Below are positions 1-30,124 of a stretch of 64,000 nucleotides of DNA, in pieces. This DNA is from Leptoclinus maculatus (Eukaryota > Chordata > Actinopteri > Perciformes > Stichaeidae): the NCBI GenBank assembly GCA_032191485.1, contig JAVDOI010000004.1, positions 21,510,943 through 21,574,942 of the forward strand, given 5' to 3'. The translations under genes were made by a program, and so were the position numbers. Under the pieces are notes generated by a model. It had not been told where the DNA came from and searched no databases. It saw only the letters and a list, made by a program, of their open reading frames with translations. Position 1 is the stretch's first letter. Each line of letters begins with the position of its first letter.

Positions 1-2167
1 CAACAACTAAACAGTGTTGTTCTCCAACAATGAAATAAACGATAATGCACTGTTGGCTTTGGCTGATGTCGAAAAGTCTAAAAATGACCTCCTAACCTCT
101 TTCCCTCGACCTCTTTTCCTCGACCTCTATGGAAAACGTCATGAGCTGACGTTTGTCTACTGTAGAGAAACTACAACAAAGAAGGACTACAAAAAGTGAA
201 ACTAAAACAGGACCCCATGAAATCTATGTTAGCTTAGCATGCATGCTAAATAAAGAGCTCCTTCTGTGAGAGGCTGCTTCACTTGTGGTGTGAAGGAGAG
301 AAACCAGAGCTGATTCACTCATTTTACATCAATCAACTGTTCAACATCAATAATGTAGATTCAACCGTTCGGCCTCGATTGTTTTGTTTTTTTACTTATT
401 TGTTTCATGTTTGAAGTAAATAAATGCATTATATAAATGCATTATTAAGGTCCAGTGTTTCCTATGCTAAAGGAGATAGGAAAGGAAGCATTGAAGCACT
501 TTTCCTTAACATTTAGAGGATTCAAACATCTCTTCTCATTGCCTCTTAGATACTACTCGACTGCAGCCCATGTCTGTTTATTTATATTAAATGAGTTCAT
601 TTTTAAAGCTATTCAGCCTGAAATCTATTTTCTACAAAACACATTTCAAGAAGTTCTACGATTTGAGGTTATTGTTCGTGCAACATTTTTACTTCCTCCA
701 CATGTTTCATAATATCCATAACCGAAGCGGAAGCAGGCACGGAGCTTTATTTAATCTCGTCTCTCCCCCTCGGGACCGATTATACGAGCAACATCCGAAA
801 TTCAGCTGGCAACAGACCAGGAGAGGAAACGTTTATGGCTAAAAGGCTTTAAATGACCCATCTGACTACTTTGTGGTAAAAAAAAATAAAAAAATGCAAT
901 TTGGAGTTAATAACCCGACAGCGACGGCTCTCAGAAAGGAGAGTATGAATCCATGTTAAAGTGTGACCGGCCACGTCAATGTCTGTTTCTGTTTTTAAAA
1001 TATCAGAACAGTGCTCATCATTGAGGGGGCCTGAAAAGGGTCTTTTGTGCCGTCTGAATGCAGAAAGGCTCCTGAAGGCCTCGGTGCTTTTTGTGTTCGC
1101 TGGCAGGAACTGAGAATACTTTGACAGCATTTCTGTTCTCCTGAGAGAAAAACCCTTCAGTATTCACAGAAAGCCTTCCTGAGGCCATCGGGGGGGAAAC
1201 TACCTCCTTTAAGATGTCACACAATTCAGAGGCAAAGTCCCGCCCCTTAAAGAGGACCACCATGGGACCTTATTTCGGAAAGAATATGTATACGATAGTC
1301 AACGGGGAAATACAAAATATTAGTTTGAGCCCGTTTGAATTGTGCCATGAATTAAACATACGATGTTTGTTCATTTAAAAGTCAGAAACCTCCGCTTCTT
1401 TAGGGAAGTCAAAGCTTCATGTGTTAAAGCTGCATTCTCTCTAATGTCCATCAGGGGGCAACTCCTCTGGTTGTATAGAAGTCTATGAGAAAATGACTCT
1501 ACTTCTCTCTTGATTTATTACCTCAGTAAACATTGTAAACATGAGTTTATAGTCTCAATCTCTAGTTTCAAGTCTTCTTCAATACAGCATGATGTTCATT
1601 TAGTAAATTATGGTCCATTTAGAGTCAAACAGACCAATAGTCACTTCCTGTTCACTGGTTGCAAAAAAACAAGATGGCGACGGCGAAATCGTCGAACTCG
1701 AGGCTTCAAAACATCCACAAACAAGTAACGTCACAATGAAAACGTCAACTTCTTATTTACAGTCAGTGTTTAAAAGATAATTTTGCACGTCAAAAAAAGT
1801 TCCAAATTGTCATAAAACTGTGATAATTCATAATTAGAAAGACGTCACATTCAAAAGGGTTGTAAGTGTCTCAATCGTTCCGGCTAAGCTAAGATTTAAC
1901 GTTACAGTTGTGAAAAGGAACATAGCTAAGTTTGTATTTAGTAAACTAAACGTTAAAATCTCTTCAGCTTGTGTTTAACACAGACCTGATTTCAGACTTC
2001 TAAACTAAAACATATTCAGAAAACAGTGACTTCCAGACAGGAAGTGAAAAAATCAAATGAAGATGATATTTTGGGGAACAGATACATGAGGGAGATATCA
2101 ATCTTGCATCGAACTGTTCCTTTAAATGCAGTAAAGAGGTTTTCTACAGCTGAACATTTGGACTCAC
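1..2167. other. slc9a7: No exon seen; probably an slc9a7 intron
   Basis: The stretch holds one degraded copy of the dispersed repeat described at 26,981 (here 1381-1770). No open reading frame resembles the missing NHE7 tail. Because the exon at 2168 ends in a GT donor, this is best read as intron sequence. Confidence 0.45.
1381..1770 (+). repeat. Dispersed repeat A, degraded copy
   Basis: Shares with the other copies the CTTCATGTGTTAAAGC block, the CAGGGGGC-ACTCCTCTGG block, the ATGAGTTTAT..TCTCAATCTC block and the GGTTGCAAAAAAACAAGATG block near its end. It lacks the internal segment around GGGCGGGGCTACACAG. Confidence 0.8.
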
Positions 2168-19489
<17,322 letters not shown>

Positions 19490-19745
19490 CGAGCGTCCAT
19501 TGGTGCAGGATGCTGCTGCTGCTGCTGGAGACACACGGAGGTCTCTATGCCATGTCACTGCTGTAAAGGTGCACACAGCTGAGCTCGAGCGGGGAAACGA
19601 TCCAGCACTGTCCGCTGCAGGGTTCAGCCTTTTAAAGGAACACTGCGCCACGCGACGAGAGAGCGCGAGAGAGAGGAGCGGAGGAGCGCTGCCTGTGTGG
19701 AGGAGACCACATCACACACAGTTCAGTTCATACTGCCATCAAAGT

Positions 19746-20340
19746 ATACATATATATACATGTATATAAATATATATACAGATACATACATATATATGTA
19801 TATATATATATATATACATATATACAGATATATATATACATATCTGTATATATATATAAAATAAATTACTTTTATTTATTTTATTTTGTTGTATATTTTT
19901 GTAACTTTATGTATATACATATACATATATATATATATTGATATATAAAGTTTAAAAAAGAATCATAGATATATGTATATATATATAAAAAAAAATAATA
20001 CAAATAAAATATATAAATTAATTATAAAAATAAAATATAAAAATGAAATAGATTTTATATTTATATATTTTTTGTATTTATTTTTTTTTTTTTTTTTATT
20101 ATTATTTTGTATTTTTGTATTTATTTTTTTTTTTTGTATTTTTTGTATTTTTTTACTTTGTATATATATATATATATATATACATATGTGTATATAAAGT
20201 AATATATATACATATATTTAAACATATAAAGTTTTAAAAATACAAAAAATGTAATAATATATATACATACATATACATGTATGTATATATATTGCCAAAG
20301 CATCAAAATAAAAAAGTAAACGATATTAATATTTATATTC
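19746..20340. repeat. AT-rich, (TATA)n low-complexity block
   Basis: Near-continuous ATATAC/TATATG runs with poly-T stretches, just upstream of the slc9a7 first exon. The reading frames inside are runs of I, Y, K and F only. Confidence 0.95.
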
Positions 20341-20415
20341 ACACAACATTAACATAACATTATGATTGTTATATGATGTATATACACAGTATTGCAATTA
20401 CATTTCAACAAACAC

Positions 20416-20472
20416 GTGTGTGTGTCTGTGTGTGTGCGTGTGTGTGTATGTGTGTGTGTGTGCGTGCGTGTG

Positions 20473-20507
<35 letters not shown>

Positions 20508-20508
20508 T
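20416..20508. repeat. (GT)n microsatellite, interrupted
   Basis: GT units with several GC and TA interruptions. Confidence 0.95.
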
Positions 20509-21191
20509 GATACATATTGAGCACCAACATCGGCCTTGTCTCCTTCTCTCAGGAGTATATTTAATGTTGAGAGCTCATTAACTCTTTAAAATCTGGGATT
20601 ACAGCGTTGAATTTGTCAAAATAAATGTTCCTTATTTCATTGACTGTTTTACATTTTAGGAGGAAGTGCGTCTCCGTCCAACAGTGACCATTATACTCAG
20701 GTTTTTTTTTTTTTTTGGTTGCCATGTTTTTCTGTCTTCCTGTGGGGATTTCCAGTTTGTCTGTCTCTACTTTATATCTCTGACAGTAGATATATATTCT
20801 GACTATTTCAAGCTACTGAGTCACTGCCGGGAGATTTTGATGAATTTGCAGTTTGGTCGTTCAAAACAGGAAACTCACACAGGCTGAGATTAGATTTTAA
20901 AAAATCCTGACTTTTGCAAGAAAAGTACAGATACAACAACATGGTCTTATATAGTAGTACATATATATAGTGGGTGAGAGATGGGATGGTACACAGGGGG
21001 GCCACAGCTGGAGGGGTGGGGGCATTCCCAAGACTTTAAAGCTGCACTAATTAACATTTTCATACTGTCAGTGGATCCAACTAGGGGCCCTCAACAGCCC
21101 CGGGGCCCCTAACAAGTCGATCCAGAATGCTTTGTGTCATAATGTGGTGAAACAGAAGGGTTGCTGGTTTCACGTTGATTTAAAGGGCCAG

Positions 21192-21569
21192 TGTCACAAC
21201 CCGGCTCTTAGGCCATGACAAATACGGCAACGACACAACAGATGATGGTAACATAAAGTATTTATTTGACTCAATAAAGAAATAGTAAACTTTATGAAGT
21301 GTGTCAGTCAATAACATCAATAGTGTCAATGTGAATGCGTGGGTGGTGAAGTGTGGGTGTTGTCAGCGAAACCAAAGGAAACCAACACCAAAATAACTGG
21401 CAGCAACTGGCCGGGATCACTCCACGCACGCCACAGCCAAAACCCGCGCCGAGCAACGCTTTTATGCCCTCCCTGTTCCTGGACCAGGTGCTCTGCATTA
21501 GGTGATCTGCTCTCTATGGACAAAGGGACAAAAGCATACTTGCAGTGATTAGAGACAGGGGCCGTCACA
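21192..21569. mobile_element. Solo LTR of a retrotransposon (378 bp)
   Basis: The element starts TGTCACAACCCGG and ends GGGGCCGTCACA, giving the TG..CA ends of an LTR. It is flanked on both sides by the 4-bp direct repeat CCAG (21188-21191 and 21570-21573), as expected of a target-site duplication. A poly(A) signal-like CAATAAAG lies inside near 21274. There are no internal coding sequences and no second LTR, so recombination to a solo LTR is the simplest reading. Strand is undetermined; the AATAAA suggests plus. Confidence 0.7.
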
Positions 21570-21646
21570 CCAGTGTGTAGCATGTTGGGGGATCTGAATA
21601 TAATAACTATGTTTTCATTGTTGTATAATCACCTGAAACCACAGAC

Positions 21647-22137
21647 TGTCTATAACAAGTGGACGTAGTCATCGTGACGTCACTCATTAATTTGTGGACT
21701 GAGGTTTTGAAGCCTCAAGTTTGGCGTTTTGGCCGTCGCCATCTTGTTTTTTTGCAACCAGTGAACAGGAAGTGACCTTATTTGGACTGAGGAGGAGTGA
21801 CGTAGAGACGCCGTCTACATCTCTGGTAGAGACCTGTCAATCACCGTGTAGCCCCGCCCTAAAGCATACCCTGCTTTATGGTCTGTTTGACTCTAAATGG
21901 ACCATAATTTACTAAATGAACATCACGCTGTATTGAAGAAGACTTGAAACTAGAGATTGAGACCATAAACTCATGTTTACAATGTTTACTGAGGTAATAA
22001 ATCAAGAGAGAAGTAGAGTCATTTTCTCATAGACTTCTATACAACCAGAGGAGTCGCCCCCTAGTGGACACTAGAGAGAATGCAGCTTTAACACATGAAG
22101 CTTTGACTTCACTTTAAAGAACCGGAGGTTGCCTCCT
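21647..22137 (-). repeat. Dispersed repeat A, near-full copy
   Basis: Reverse complement of the copy at 26,981, from the CAGACTGTCTATAAC end to the CCGGAGGTTGCCTCCTG end. Confidence 0.92.
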
Positions 22138-23188
22138 GTCACATTGTTGCGTTACCTGAAGGCCACCGTAGTTCTATACACACTGGTGAAACTGAGGTAA
22201 CGTGAGCTCTTCTGCATTGCACTTTATGACATTTAACACTCAGATGCTCTTTTAATACGACTCCACAAGTTCAGCATCATTAGTGTTTTTGTATTTTAAC
22301 CGTACATGCTGTCATCTGGAGAGCGATACAGAAATATCAGCTGCTGTTTTCACCAGATTCAGAGCCGCATCTTTCCTCAGACTGTGAGTCTCCTGAACTC
22401 ATCCTCCACACAATAATACAGTTTTGTTTTTATTGTATTCTTATCTAACAAACTGGGACTACTAACTGCATGTTGTACAATGACAATAAATGAACCTCGT
22501 AACCTTTAAAGTCAGGTGATGACACAGATTATGAAAAGGGGATGTACAGAAAGAGCATCTCTCCCAGAGGCATGATGGGGGATTACCTATTATTAGAGTG
22601 GCCTAGTGGCTTAAATTGCAAGCTAATCTGACGTCCGGTTGCACGTGGTTCCGTGTTTGATTGTGTTTATTTAGCTATAGTCTCCGTACCGTATCAATGC
22701 TAAAAACACACACACTTGCATTAAATTGCATGATTTGATTCTGAACTCTTTTCAGTCATTTATTATTATTTAATGTAAGATATTTTACTTGTATAAGCAG
22801 CTTTTTGTGGCAAAGACAAAACCCAGAGAGTTGTGTCCTTGTGTAGATGACGGTGCATTCAAGGTAGTCAGGTAACTTAGGGTCTTTGTGAATTTCCTCC
22901 TTCCTAACCATTGATACAAATGGTGAGATCAATGTGATGTAATGTAATTGTTTTGATTATTTGTGTTGTTCATGGAAGAGACAGATCCTCCCCTTGTTGT
23001 TTAATTTAATTTATAATTTTTTTTTTATATGCTAGAGGAAGTTAATTTAACTTGTAAAAATATCTTGTTTAAATCATAGGCGTAGATTTAGTGAGGTTCA
23101 TTATTTGTCCAATAAGAACATGACAACCGTGGCAACCTATAAAGCAACGGTTGCAATCTGCCATAAAACGGAATGAAAGATGGAGCAA

Positions 23189-23738
23189 CGGTGGAAAGTA
23201 ACTAACATTACTCAAGTAATACATTTAAGTACAATTTTGAGGTACTTGTACTTTACTTGAGTATTCATACTTCTACTCTAATACATTTTGGAAGCCAATA
23301 ATGAGCTCCACCGTTACCAGCATTGAAGTGATGAACACATTAATGCATCAATAATTATAATCCAATTATATGAAAATATTATTCTGCATGATGAGTACTT
23401 TTAATTTACGTTAATACTAATATAATTATGAGACTACAATTAATAATTATGAGATAAAGTCATAAATATGAGATAAAAAGTAATACATTTAAGATAAAAG
23501 TCATAATTTTGAGATGGAAACTCATAATAATCACTTATTATTATTTTATTTTACTGGCAGTGCTGGGCTTCCATAAAACCAACTCCCTTCTATAAAATAC
23601 AAAACTGCGGAAATCTCTTTTCTACTTCTTTCACCCAAACGCCTCATGAGGACACGCCTCCTCTACGTGAACCCGTGACGCCATCACGTCGCTCTATCCT
23701 CGCCCTGTGATTGGCTGCTGTAACTAGCTGTGGTGGAG

Positions 23739-23771
<33 letters not shown>

Positions 23772-25935
23772 GTGTGAAACAGAAGAGTTGCTCGTCCCTA
23801 AAGAACCGCCTGCTGCTCCTGTGTTCTTCTTCTTCTCCTTCTTCTTCTTCTTCTGTCTCCGCTTCACGTCCCCGGCCGCACAGACTCCACGATGGGCTGT
23901 TTCTTCTCCAAGAAGTCCAAGAGGAAGTCCTCCGAGGGAGGAGACGAGCGGACGCCGCAGACGACGACCGTCGACACGACGACGACGGGCCACGCTGTTC
24001 CCCTGGGCAACAACAGCGAGGAGGCTCCGAAGCAGTACAGCTGGGACAAGAGGGAGAAGGTAACCACAGCAACAACAACAACAATACCGACTGTGGTTAA
24101 AGCCAGTGTGTCTGGCCCGTGTCACACCTTCTGAACAGTCGCTTCCTTGTCTTTGCTGCAGGTTATAATGAAGATAATTCATATAGATTCATGAACACAG
24201 TGATGTTAAAGTGTCACGTGATTCGTGTGAAGCTGCTGCAGATGTTTGTTTACGAGCTGAGATTCATTGCACAGACATAATGTCAATAATTGTCATATAA
24301 ATATATAAAAAGATGAAATGTCTGCAATGACTCACGGTAAATACACTAATATTAATATGAAATATATAACTGAAGCATGTTAGCAGCATTATCGCATTTT
24401 AAATCTACTAAAAGATAAAAACATCAGCTTTGAGCTTTTAAAATCATATTCTATGATTATTAACATTAATGTTATTAATGTTATATACATGTTTTAAATA
24501 AGCAAATGTACTCGGTGTGGTTTTAATATCGCGGTATACATGAATCCACATATCACCGGTGCATTGAAAAGCCAAACGTTTTAATGTCAGTGAAACATTA
24601 ATATTAAACAGAAGCCACCACAGTGAGGAGGAAGTATTCAGATCCTCTACTGCAGTAAAAGTACTACAACTACACTGTGAAAATACTCCACAACAAGTAA
24701 ACGTAGCATGAAACAACAACAAAACACACAAAAAACAGAATGCTCCTCCTGTTTTAATAAATACAAGAAGTATGTTAATGCAGCAAGTATTTCGAAGAAA
24801 AATTATAATTCTACAAGTTTGAAATAATAATCCTTCACTTCAATCTGAACCCTGAATATTATTAATGAAGGACCTCCATGTGTGTGTATATATATATATA
24901 TATATATGAATCTTTTGTTCCATATCTGTGGCGTCTCTAAATAATCAGATTTCCATGTTTCCTGTATTAATGCTCGTTCTGCGTGATGACATCACGGTTG
25001 CGTTTGAGGCTCTCAGCTCTCACTCTGTTATCTCATTATGGGATTACAACACAGTTCACAGCTGACCACAACATGGCTGCTGCTTCTTCTTCTGCTTCTG
25101 CTGCTTCTTCTTCTGCTTCTGCTTCTTCTTCTTCTTCTTCTTCGGGCTGGTTAAACGTCCGCGTTGACTCGTGGGATGTAACGAGTCAAACTGTGGTCGA
25201 CCACATAAAACATGTCTGAAAATAGCTCGATAAGATGCTGCAGGTGGTCACATGATCACATCTCATGGAGGGAAAATGTTTTAACGTTAGTGGAACATGA
25301 CATCAAATTAGACTCCGAAAAGCAGCAGTAAAAGTACTACAACTACTCAAGTGAAAGTCCTGCAGAACCTCACTGAAGTAAAAGTATACAAGTGTAGTGA
25401 AAGTAAAAGTATTGATTGATCAGTAACATGTTCCTGCTGCATGTTTACTCCTTTATATCCTGTTGGCTGGTTTAATCTACATCAATGCATCATATTCTAT
25501 AAGAGTACAATATTTATCTCCGGGACATAGTGGAGGAGAAGTAGGAAGTACTCAGTGAAGTACACAAACCTCAAATTTCTACTTAAGTGCAGTACTTGAG
25601 TAAATGTACTTAGTTACTTTGCACGCCTGGTTGCTTCATCTTTTATTTGTTTTTATATCAGATTGCAACCGTTGCTTTTTGGAAAAAAGACTTCAGCGAC
25701 TTCAGCAGAGGAGTTCTACTTTTATTTTGTCAAAATAAAAGTCCTCTTTAAAAGTACTTTCATGTTTTTTATTGGACAAATATTGAGGGGGGCGTGTCCT
25801 CTGTGTCCTGTTTATTGTACGTGAGATAAAAAGATATTCTTTCCAAGTTCCACTAAATATGCTCACTTCATTTAATAAACTTACTACTTTACTAAACTTT
25901 ACTACTGTAAATGTACTTAGTTACATTCCACCACT
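23189..25935. repeat. Scattered hAT-like 'AGTAAAAGTAC / TACTTAGTTAC' fragments
   Basis: Pieces at 23189-23290, 24620-24710, 25310-25630 and 25905-25937 carry GTACTTGAGTAAATGTACTTA and TTACATTCCACCACTG. These resemble a nonautonomous DNA transposon very common in teleosts. All are noncoding; the latter three are in rp2 intron 1. Confidence 0.6.
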
Positions 25936-28721
25936 GTTAATGAATATGTTTAGAAAGCTTTATACGTTCTGATGACTCTACAGAATAAACCTCAGTGTTG
26001 TTATTGGATGAGGTGTAAACCTCTAAATCAGTGTTTATGTTGAATAAACCCCGGTGTCTCTGCTCAGGTGGACCCTAAAGACTACATGCTGACGGGGCTC
26101 AGAGACGTGACGGTGGGCCGCCTGCCCGGCAAGCTGAACGGCCAGCAGTTCGTCATCCAGGAATGCGAGAACTGCGACATCTTCGTGTTGGACCACTCGG
26201 CCACCATCACCATCGACGACTGCGTGAACTGCCGCGTGGTCCTCGGGCCCACCAAGGGCAGCGTGTTCTTCAGGGACTGTAAGGACGTCAAGTGCGTCGT
26301 TGCCTGCCAGCAGTTCCGCACGCGGGACTGTAAAAAGATGGAGGTGTTCCTGTGCTGCGCCACGCAGCCCATCATCGAGTCCTCCACGGGCATGAAGTTC
26401 GGCTGCTTCCAATACTTCTACCCCGAGCTGGCCTTCCACTTCAAGGACGCCGGGCTCAGCATCTTCAACAACAACTGGAGCAACGTGCACGACTTCACAC
26501 CGGTGTCCGGGGAGAACAACTGGAGCCTGCTGCCGGAGACCTCGGCCGTTCTGGATTCGGTGCCCAGCCCAGACCCGGAGTCCGAATTCAAGTCGGTTCG
26601 GATCTCCGGCAACCCCGAACGCAGCATCGTGCCTTTGACGAAGGGTGGGCGGCGAAAGAACAGCGAGGAGTCCTGCCTCTTCGTCTTCTTCGCCGGAGAA
26701 TACGCCACCGCCAACGCCCGCAAACTGATCGACGAGGTGAGTGTGAGGAGGTTTCACTCGGTCCGACACCGCTGCTGTCTTTTTTATGTGAAAGGAACAA
26801 AAGATGAAGCCCGGTGAGCACCGATGGTGAAAAGATGCTCAAAACTGTTTCAAAGAACTTTGTCACATTCAGACCGTATTTCACCGGGACTTGAATTTTT
26901 TCATCCTCCCTTTGCTAATAATTGCAAATCTTAATTTTAGAGCCGATAATTAAGAAAACACATCCACATTTCTCAGTTGAAACCAGGAGGCAACCTCCGG
27001 TTCTTTAAAGTTCTTCAAAGCTTCATGTGTTAAAGCTGCATTCTCTCTAGTGTCCACCAGGGGGCTACTCCTCTGGTTGTATAGAAGTCTACGAGAAAAT
27101 AACTCTACTTCTCTCTTGATTTATTACCTCAGTAAACATTGTAAACATGAGTTTATGGTCTCAATCTCTAGTTTCAAGTCTTGTTCAATACAGCGTGATG
27201 TTCATTTAGTAAATTATGGTCCATTTAGAGTCAGACAGACCATAAAGCAGGGTATGCTTTAGGGCGGGGCTACACAGTGATTGACAGGTCTCTACCAGAG
27301 ACGTAGACGGCATCTCTACGTCACTCCTCCTCAGTCCAGATATGGTCACTTCCTGTTCACTGGTTGCAAAAAACAATATGGCGACGGACAAAACGCAGAA
27401 CTCGAGGCTTCAAAACATCAGTCCACAAACCAACGAGAGACGTCGTGACGACTACGTCCACTTCTTATAAACAGTCTGTGGGTGAAAACTTTTATTGCAA
27501 ATCAAGTTTGAACCAATTTTTTACATCTTAACTGTATTTTAAATGTCTTTCAAACTTAAAACATGCTCTCTGTGAAACACTTCCTTATTCCACATTAATG
27601 TTCCCGTTACGATAAACAGGAAGCAGCACAAAGTCTATACAGTTCCATATTCATCACATTTTATTTGAGGCATTAACACATTTAACCGACCAGTGAAACA
27701 CTACTTTGGCTGAATGTTGCGTCATCACTGAGGTTTACATCACTGTAAATAAAGTAGATCTTATCTTTAATATTCTCTCTGATATGCTTTGAGTTTAAAA
27801 TGCTGACTGCTGAATGCTGATATAAATACGTGTAGTATTCTATAAGTGTTCCTAAAGTTCAGTTCTTTATTGTTCAGCTGACTTTAAACCTGCAGAGAGC
27901 TTCTTCAACGCTCCGTAAACATTCCAGTGATGTTTGTGTCGCTGCCAAAAGCTCAAAGTCAGCGTTACTCCATCTCAGAGGCATCCAGTTCATCTGCTCT
28001 GTGTGTTTGTACACGGAGGATTCTTTAAATACTTTGAAGTACTTCATATTAAAGACGTTTCTCTCCGTGTGTTCAGGCCACCGCTAAAGGCTTCGTGCTG
28101 ATCCAGACCAAGGAGGTGTCCATGAAACCTGAAGACGTGAAGAGAGTGTTCCAGAACAGTGTGGAGGATGTGGTGGAGTGCATCACTAAAGGTACGTTCA
28201 TGTTGCTGCTGTTGCTCAGGACCTCAGCCGGATGTGATCTTATCTGATGAGATCTTATCTGACAAGTAGTTTCATATTTGCATTTAATGTTAGAAGAAAA
28301 ACATTGATCCTTAAAGAGACAGTAGTGATGTTCTGTAGTGTTAGTGTGAGGTTCTCCTCCACAGTCAGGGTTCTACTACAGTAGATGAGTTTATAGAAAC
28401 AGACAGGAGAACCAGCACGGGAGCAAAGTAATGTTCTGCTGTGGACGTATTTTAGACTCCTAAAAGAATCTCTATCAGTTGAAGTGAACGCTATATTTAG
28501 AATGTTTCCACCTCTTTACCTTGCTGTCAGACAGACCTTTCTGAGGGGAACTGAAGCTGTTATCTATGATCTCTACAAAGACACCAGACTCCATTCACTA
28601 AAACACTGATTCTACCTCTCAGGACACAGGAGCTGTTGCTCTACTGCTTCAGTTCAGACTAAAAATCCAAACCTCATTATGAAAATGTCAAAACTGGTAA
28701 AGACGGTCAATTCACACGTGC

Positions 28722-28783
<62 letters not shown>

Positions 28784-29092
28784 AAGAGGGAGGATTGAGG
28801 ATTATTTGTTCTTTAATCTCTCTCCTCTGAAGGTCCGGTCATCGCTCTGGAGCTGAACGGAGACGGAGTGGTGGAGGCCTGCAAGAGCATCGCCAACGAC
28901 GTGTTCAGCGGCACCAAGGTGACCAGGACTGACCCGGAGTCTCTTCTTCTAGTTTTACACATCACAAACAAAATGCATCTAATCTACAATGTTTTATTTC
29001 TTCTGCAGGTCTTCGTCTCTGATAACAAAAACTCGTCCTCTCGAGATGTCGACAGCTTCTTCAACTTCGCTGACATGCAGATGGGCTTGTGA
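23892..29092 (+). CDS. rp2: RP2 protein, ARL3 GTPase-activating protein (XRP2)
   Basis: Exons 23892-24059, 26068-26736, 28077-28191, 28833-28918, 29009-29092; 373 residues and a TGA stop. The start MGCFFSKK carries Gly2 and Cys3, the known dual myristoylation/palmitoylation signal that anchors RP2 to the plasma membrane. Residues from about 57 form the TBCC-like beta-helix, with ACQQFRTRDCKKMEVFLCC containing the arginine finger and glutamate that stimulate ARL3 GTP hydrolysis. DAGLSIFNNNWSNVHDFTPV follows, then a C-terminal ferredoxin/NDPK-like domain ending NFADMQMGL. Family role: releasing lipidated cargo from ARL3/UNC119 for ciliary and photoreceptor trafficking. Exon 1 is longer than the human equivalent: 56 versus 34 residues before VDPKDY, with a Thr-rich insert. 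Human RP2 has 350 residues. Intron 2 holds a copy of repeat A and intron 3 a copy of repeat B. Confidence 0.97.
26981..27481 (+). repeat. Dispersed repeat A, near-full reference copy
   Basis: Runs from ACCAGGAGGCAACCTCCGG (a short GGAGG/CCTCC hairpin) to CGTCCACTTCTTATAAACAG, in rp2 intron 2. Internal landmarks: GGGCGGGGCTACACAGTGA, TCTCTACCAGAGACGTAGAC and GGTTGCAAAAAACAATATGG. No coding capacity: the frames inside are short and repeat-wide. Confidence 0.92.
28310..28648 (+). repeat. Dispersed repeat B, copy 2
   Basis: Starts TTAAAGAGACAGTAGTGATG and ends near CAGGAGCTGTTGCTCTACTG; it is in rp2 intron 3. Nearly identical in order to the reverse complement of 6099-6470. Confidence 0.88.
28718..28781. 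repeat. (GT)n microsatellite
   Basis: About 28 GT units in rp2 intron 3, 50 bp upstream of exon 4. Confidence 0.97.
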
Positions 29093-29620
29093 GCGAAACC
29101 GAGCATCCAAACAAACCGATTCCCCTGAACGCCTCGCCGTCCAGTGCTGGTTTAAGTAGGAGCAGCCTGAATTATGAATTATGATACGCAATGACAAATA
29201 TTAAAGTCTGGTTTTCATAAAGGAACTCGGCTAATCAGCTGTGAGTCTGCAGACTAAAGTTCATCTAAAAACATCCAGTCGTCGCTGACATTGCTGTGAA
29301 TATTTATATTTCTATGAATGTATTCGGTTGCTTTTATCGATTTGTGAATGTAGCTCTTTGCTGTAAATGTAATTAATTTTAATTGAAAGCTTTGTTTTTC
29401 TGATATGAAACCGTCGCTGCAGCGGAAAAACCACGAACACATGAATGGGAAAATATTTTATTTATATTTATATAAATATATATATATTTATATGATATTT
29501 ATATATATATTTATGTATAAATATATATATATATATATTTATATCATATAAATAATATATATATAAATACATTTATATATTGTAATATATATCTATAGCT
29601 CATGTTTTATTTCTTAAAGG

Positions 29621-29777
<157 letters not shown>

Positions 29778-30124
29778 CGGTTACTTTTCTCTGAGCTGTG
29801 ACCGTTTGATTCTGTTCTGCAGATGAACTCGTCTGTTTACGTTCATCAGTGTGAACTCTTTGTATTATAGTTTTGTGACGTAGCCAACTCACGTGATCAT
29901 TATTATTTTGTAAGATGTGTTTTACACTCTGCTGAATGTTGTTTTTTTGTATATGGACACAAAAATGTATGTTCTTTATCATTTTTTTAGTAAAAGTTTC
30001 ATAAAGTCTGACTTTGTGCTGTTATTCTGTGTTAAAGAGTGAACCAACGTAAAGTAACGACAGACTACAACCACCATGTTTAATAATCCGTCCTCGTCAC
30101 TGTCAGCAGCACAAACACTGGTCA

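Larger units (their letters stand above)
19490..23891. other. Intergenic region between slc9a7 and rp2
   Basis: Divergent gene starts face this gap, so it holds both promoters. It contains an AT-rich block (19746-20340), a (GT)n tract, a solo LTR, one copy of repeat A and a fragment of a hAT-like repeat (23189-23290). No long intronless frame resembling the sulfotransferase CHST7 is present. Confidence 0.7.

Noticed and set aside
1018..1263. Possible missing slc9a7 tail exon on the minus strand
   Set aside because: The frame shows none of the acidic EEDSDFIL or LTYGDS-type sequence expected of the NHE7 tail.
21326..21583. 85-codon minus-strand frame
   Set aside because: Lies across the solo LTR and its boundary; LTRs are noncoding and no retroelement domain is visible.
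23644..24182. Several frames on both strands around rp2 exon 1
   Set aside because: Low-complexity Ser/Arg/Glu runs from CTT and GA repeats; only the MGCFFSKK frame splices to the RP2 core.
26035..26769. 244-codon minus-strand frame opposite rp2 exon 2
   Set aside because: The plus strand encodes conserved RP2; the antisense frame is a by-product of its GC-rich codon usage.
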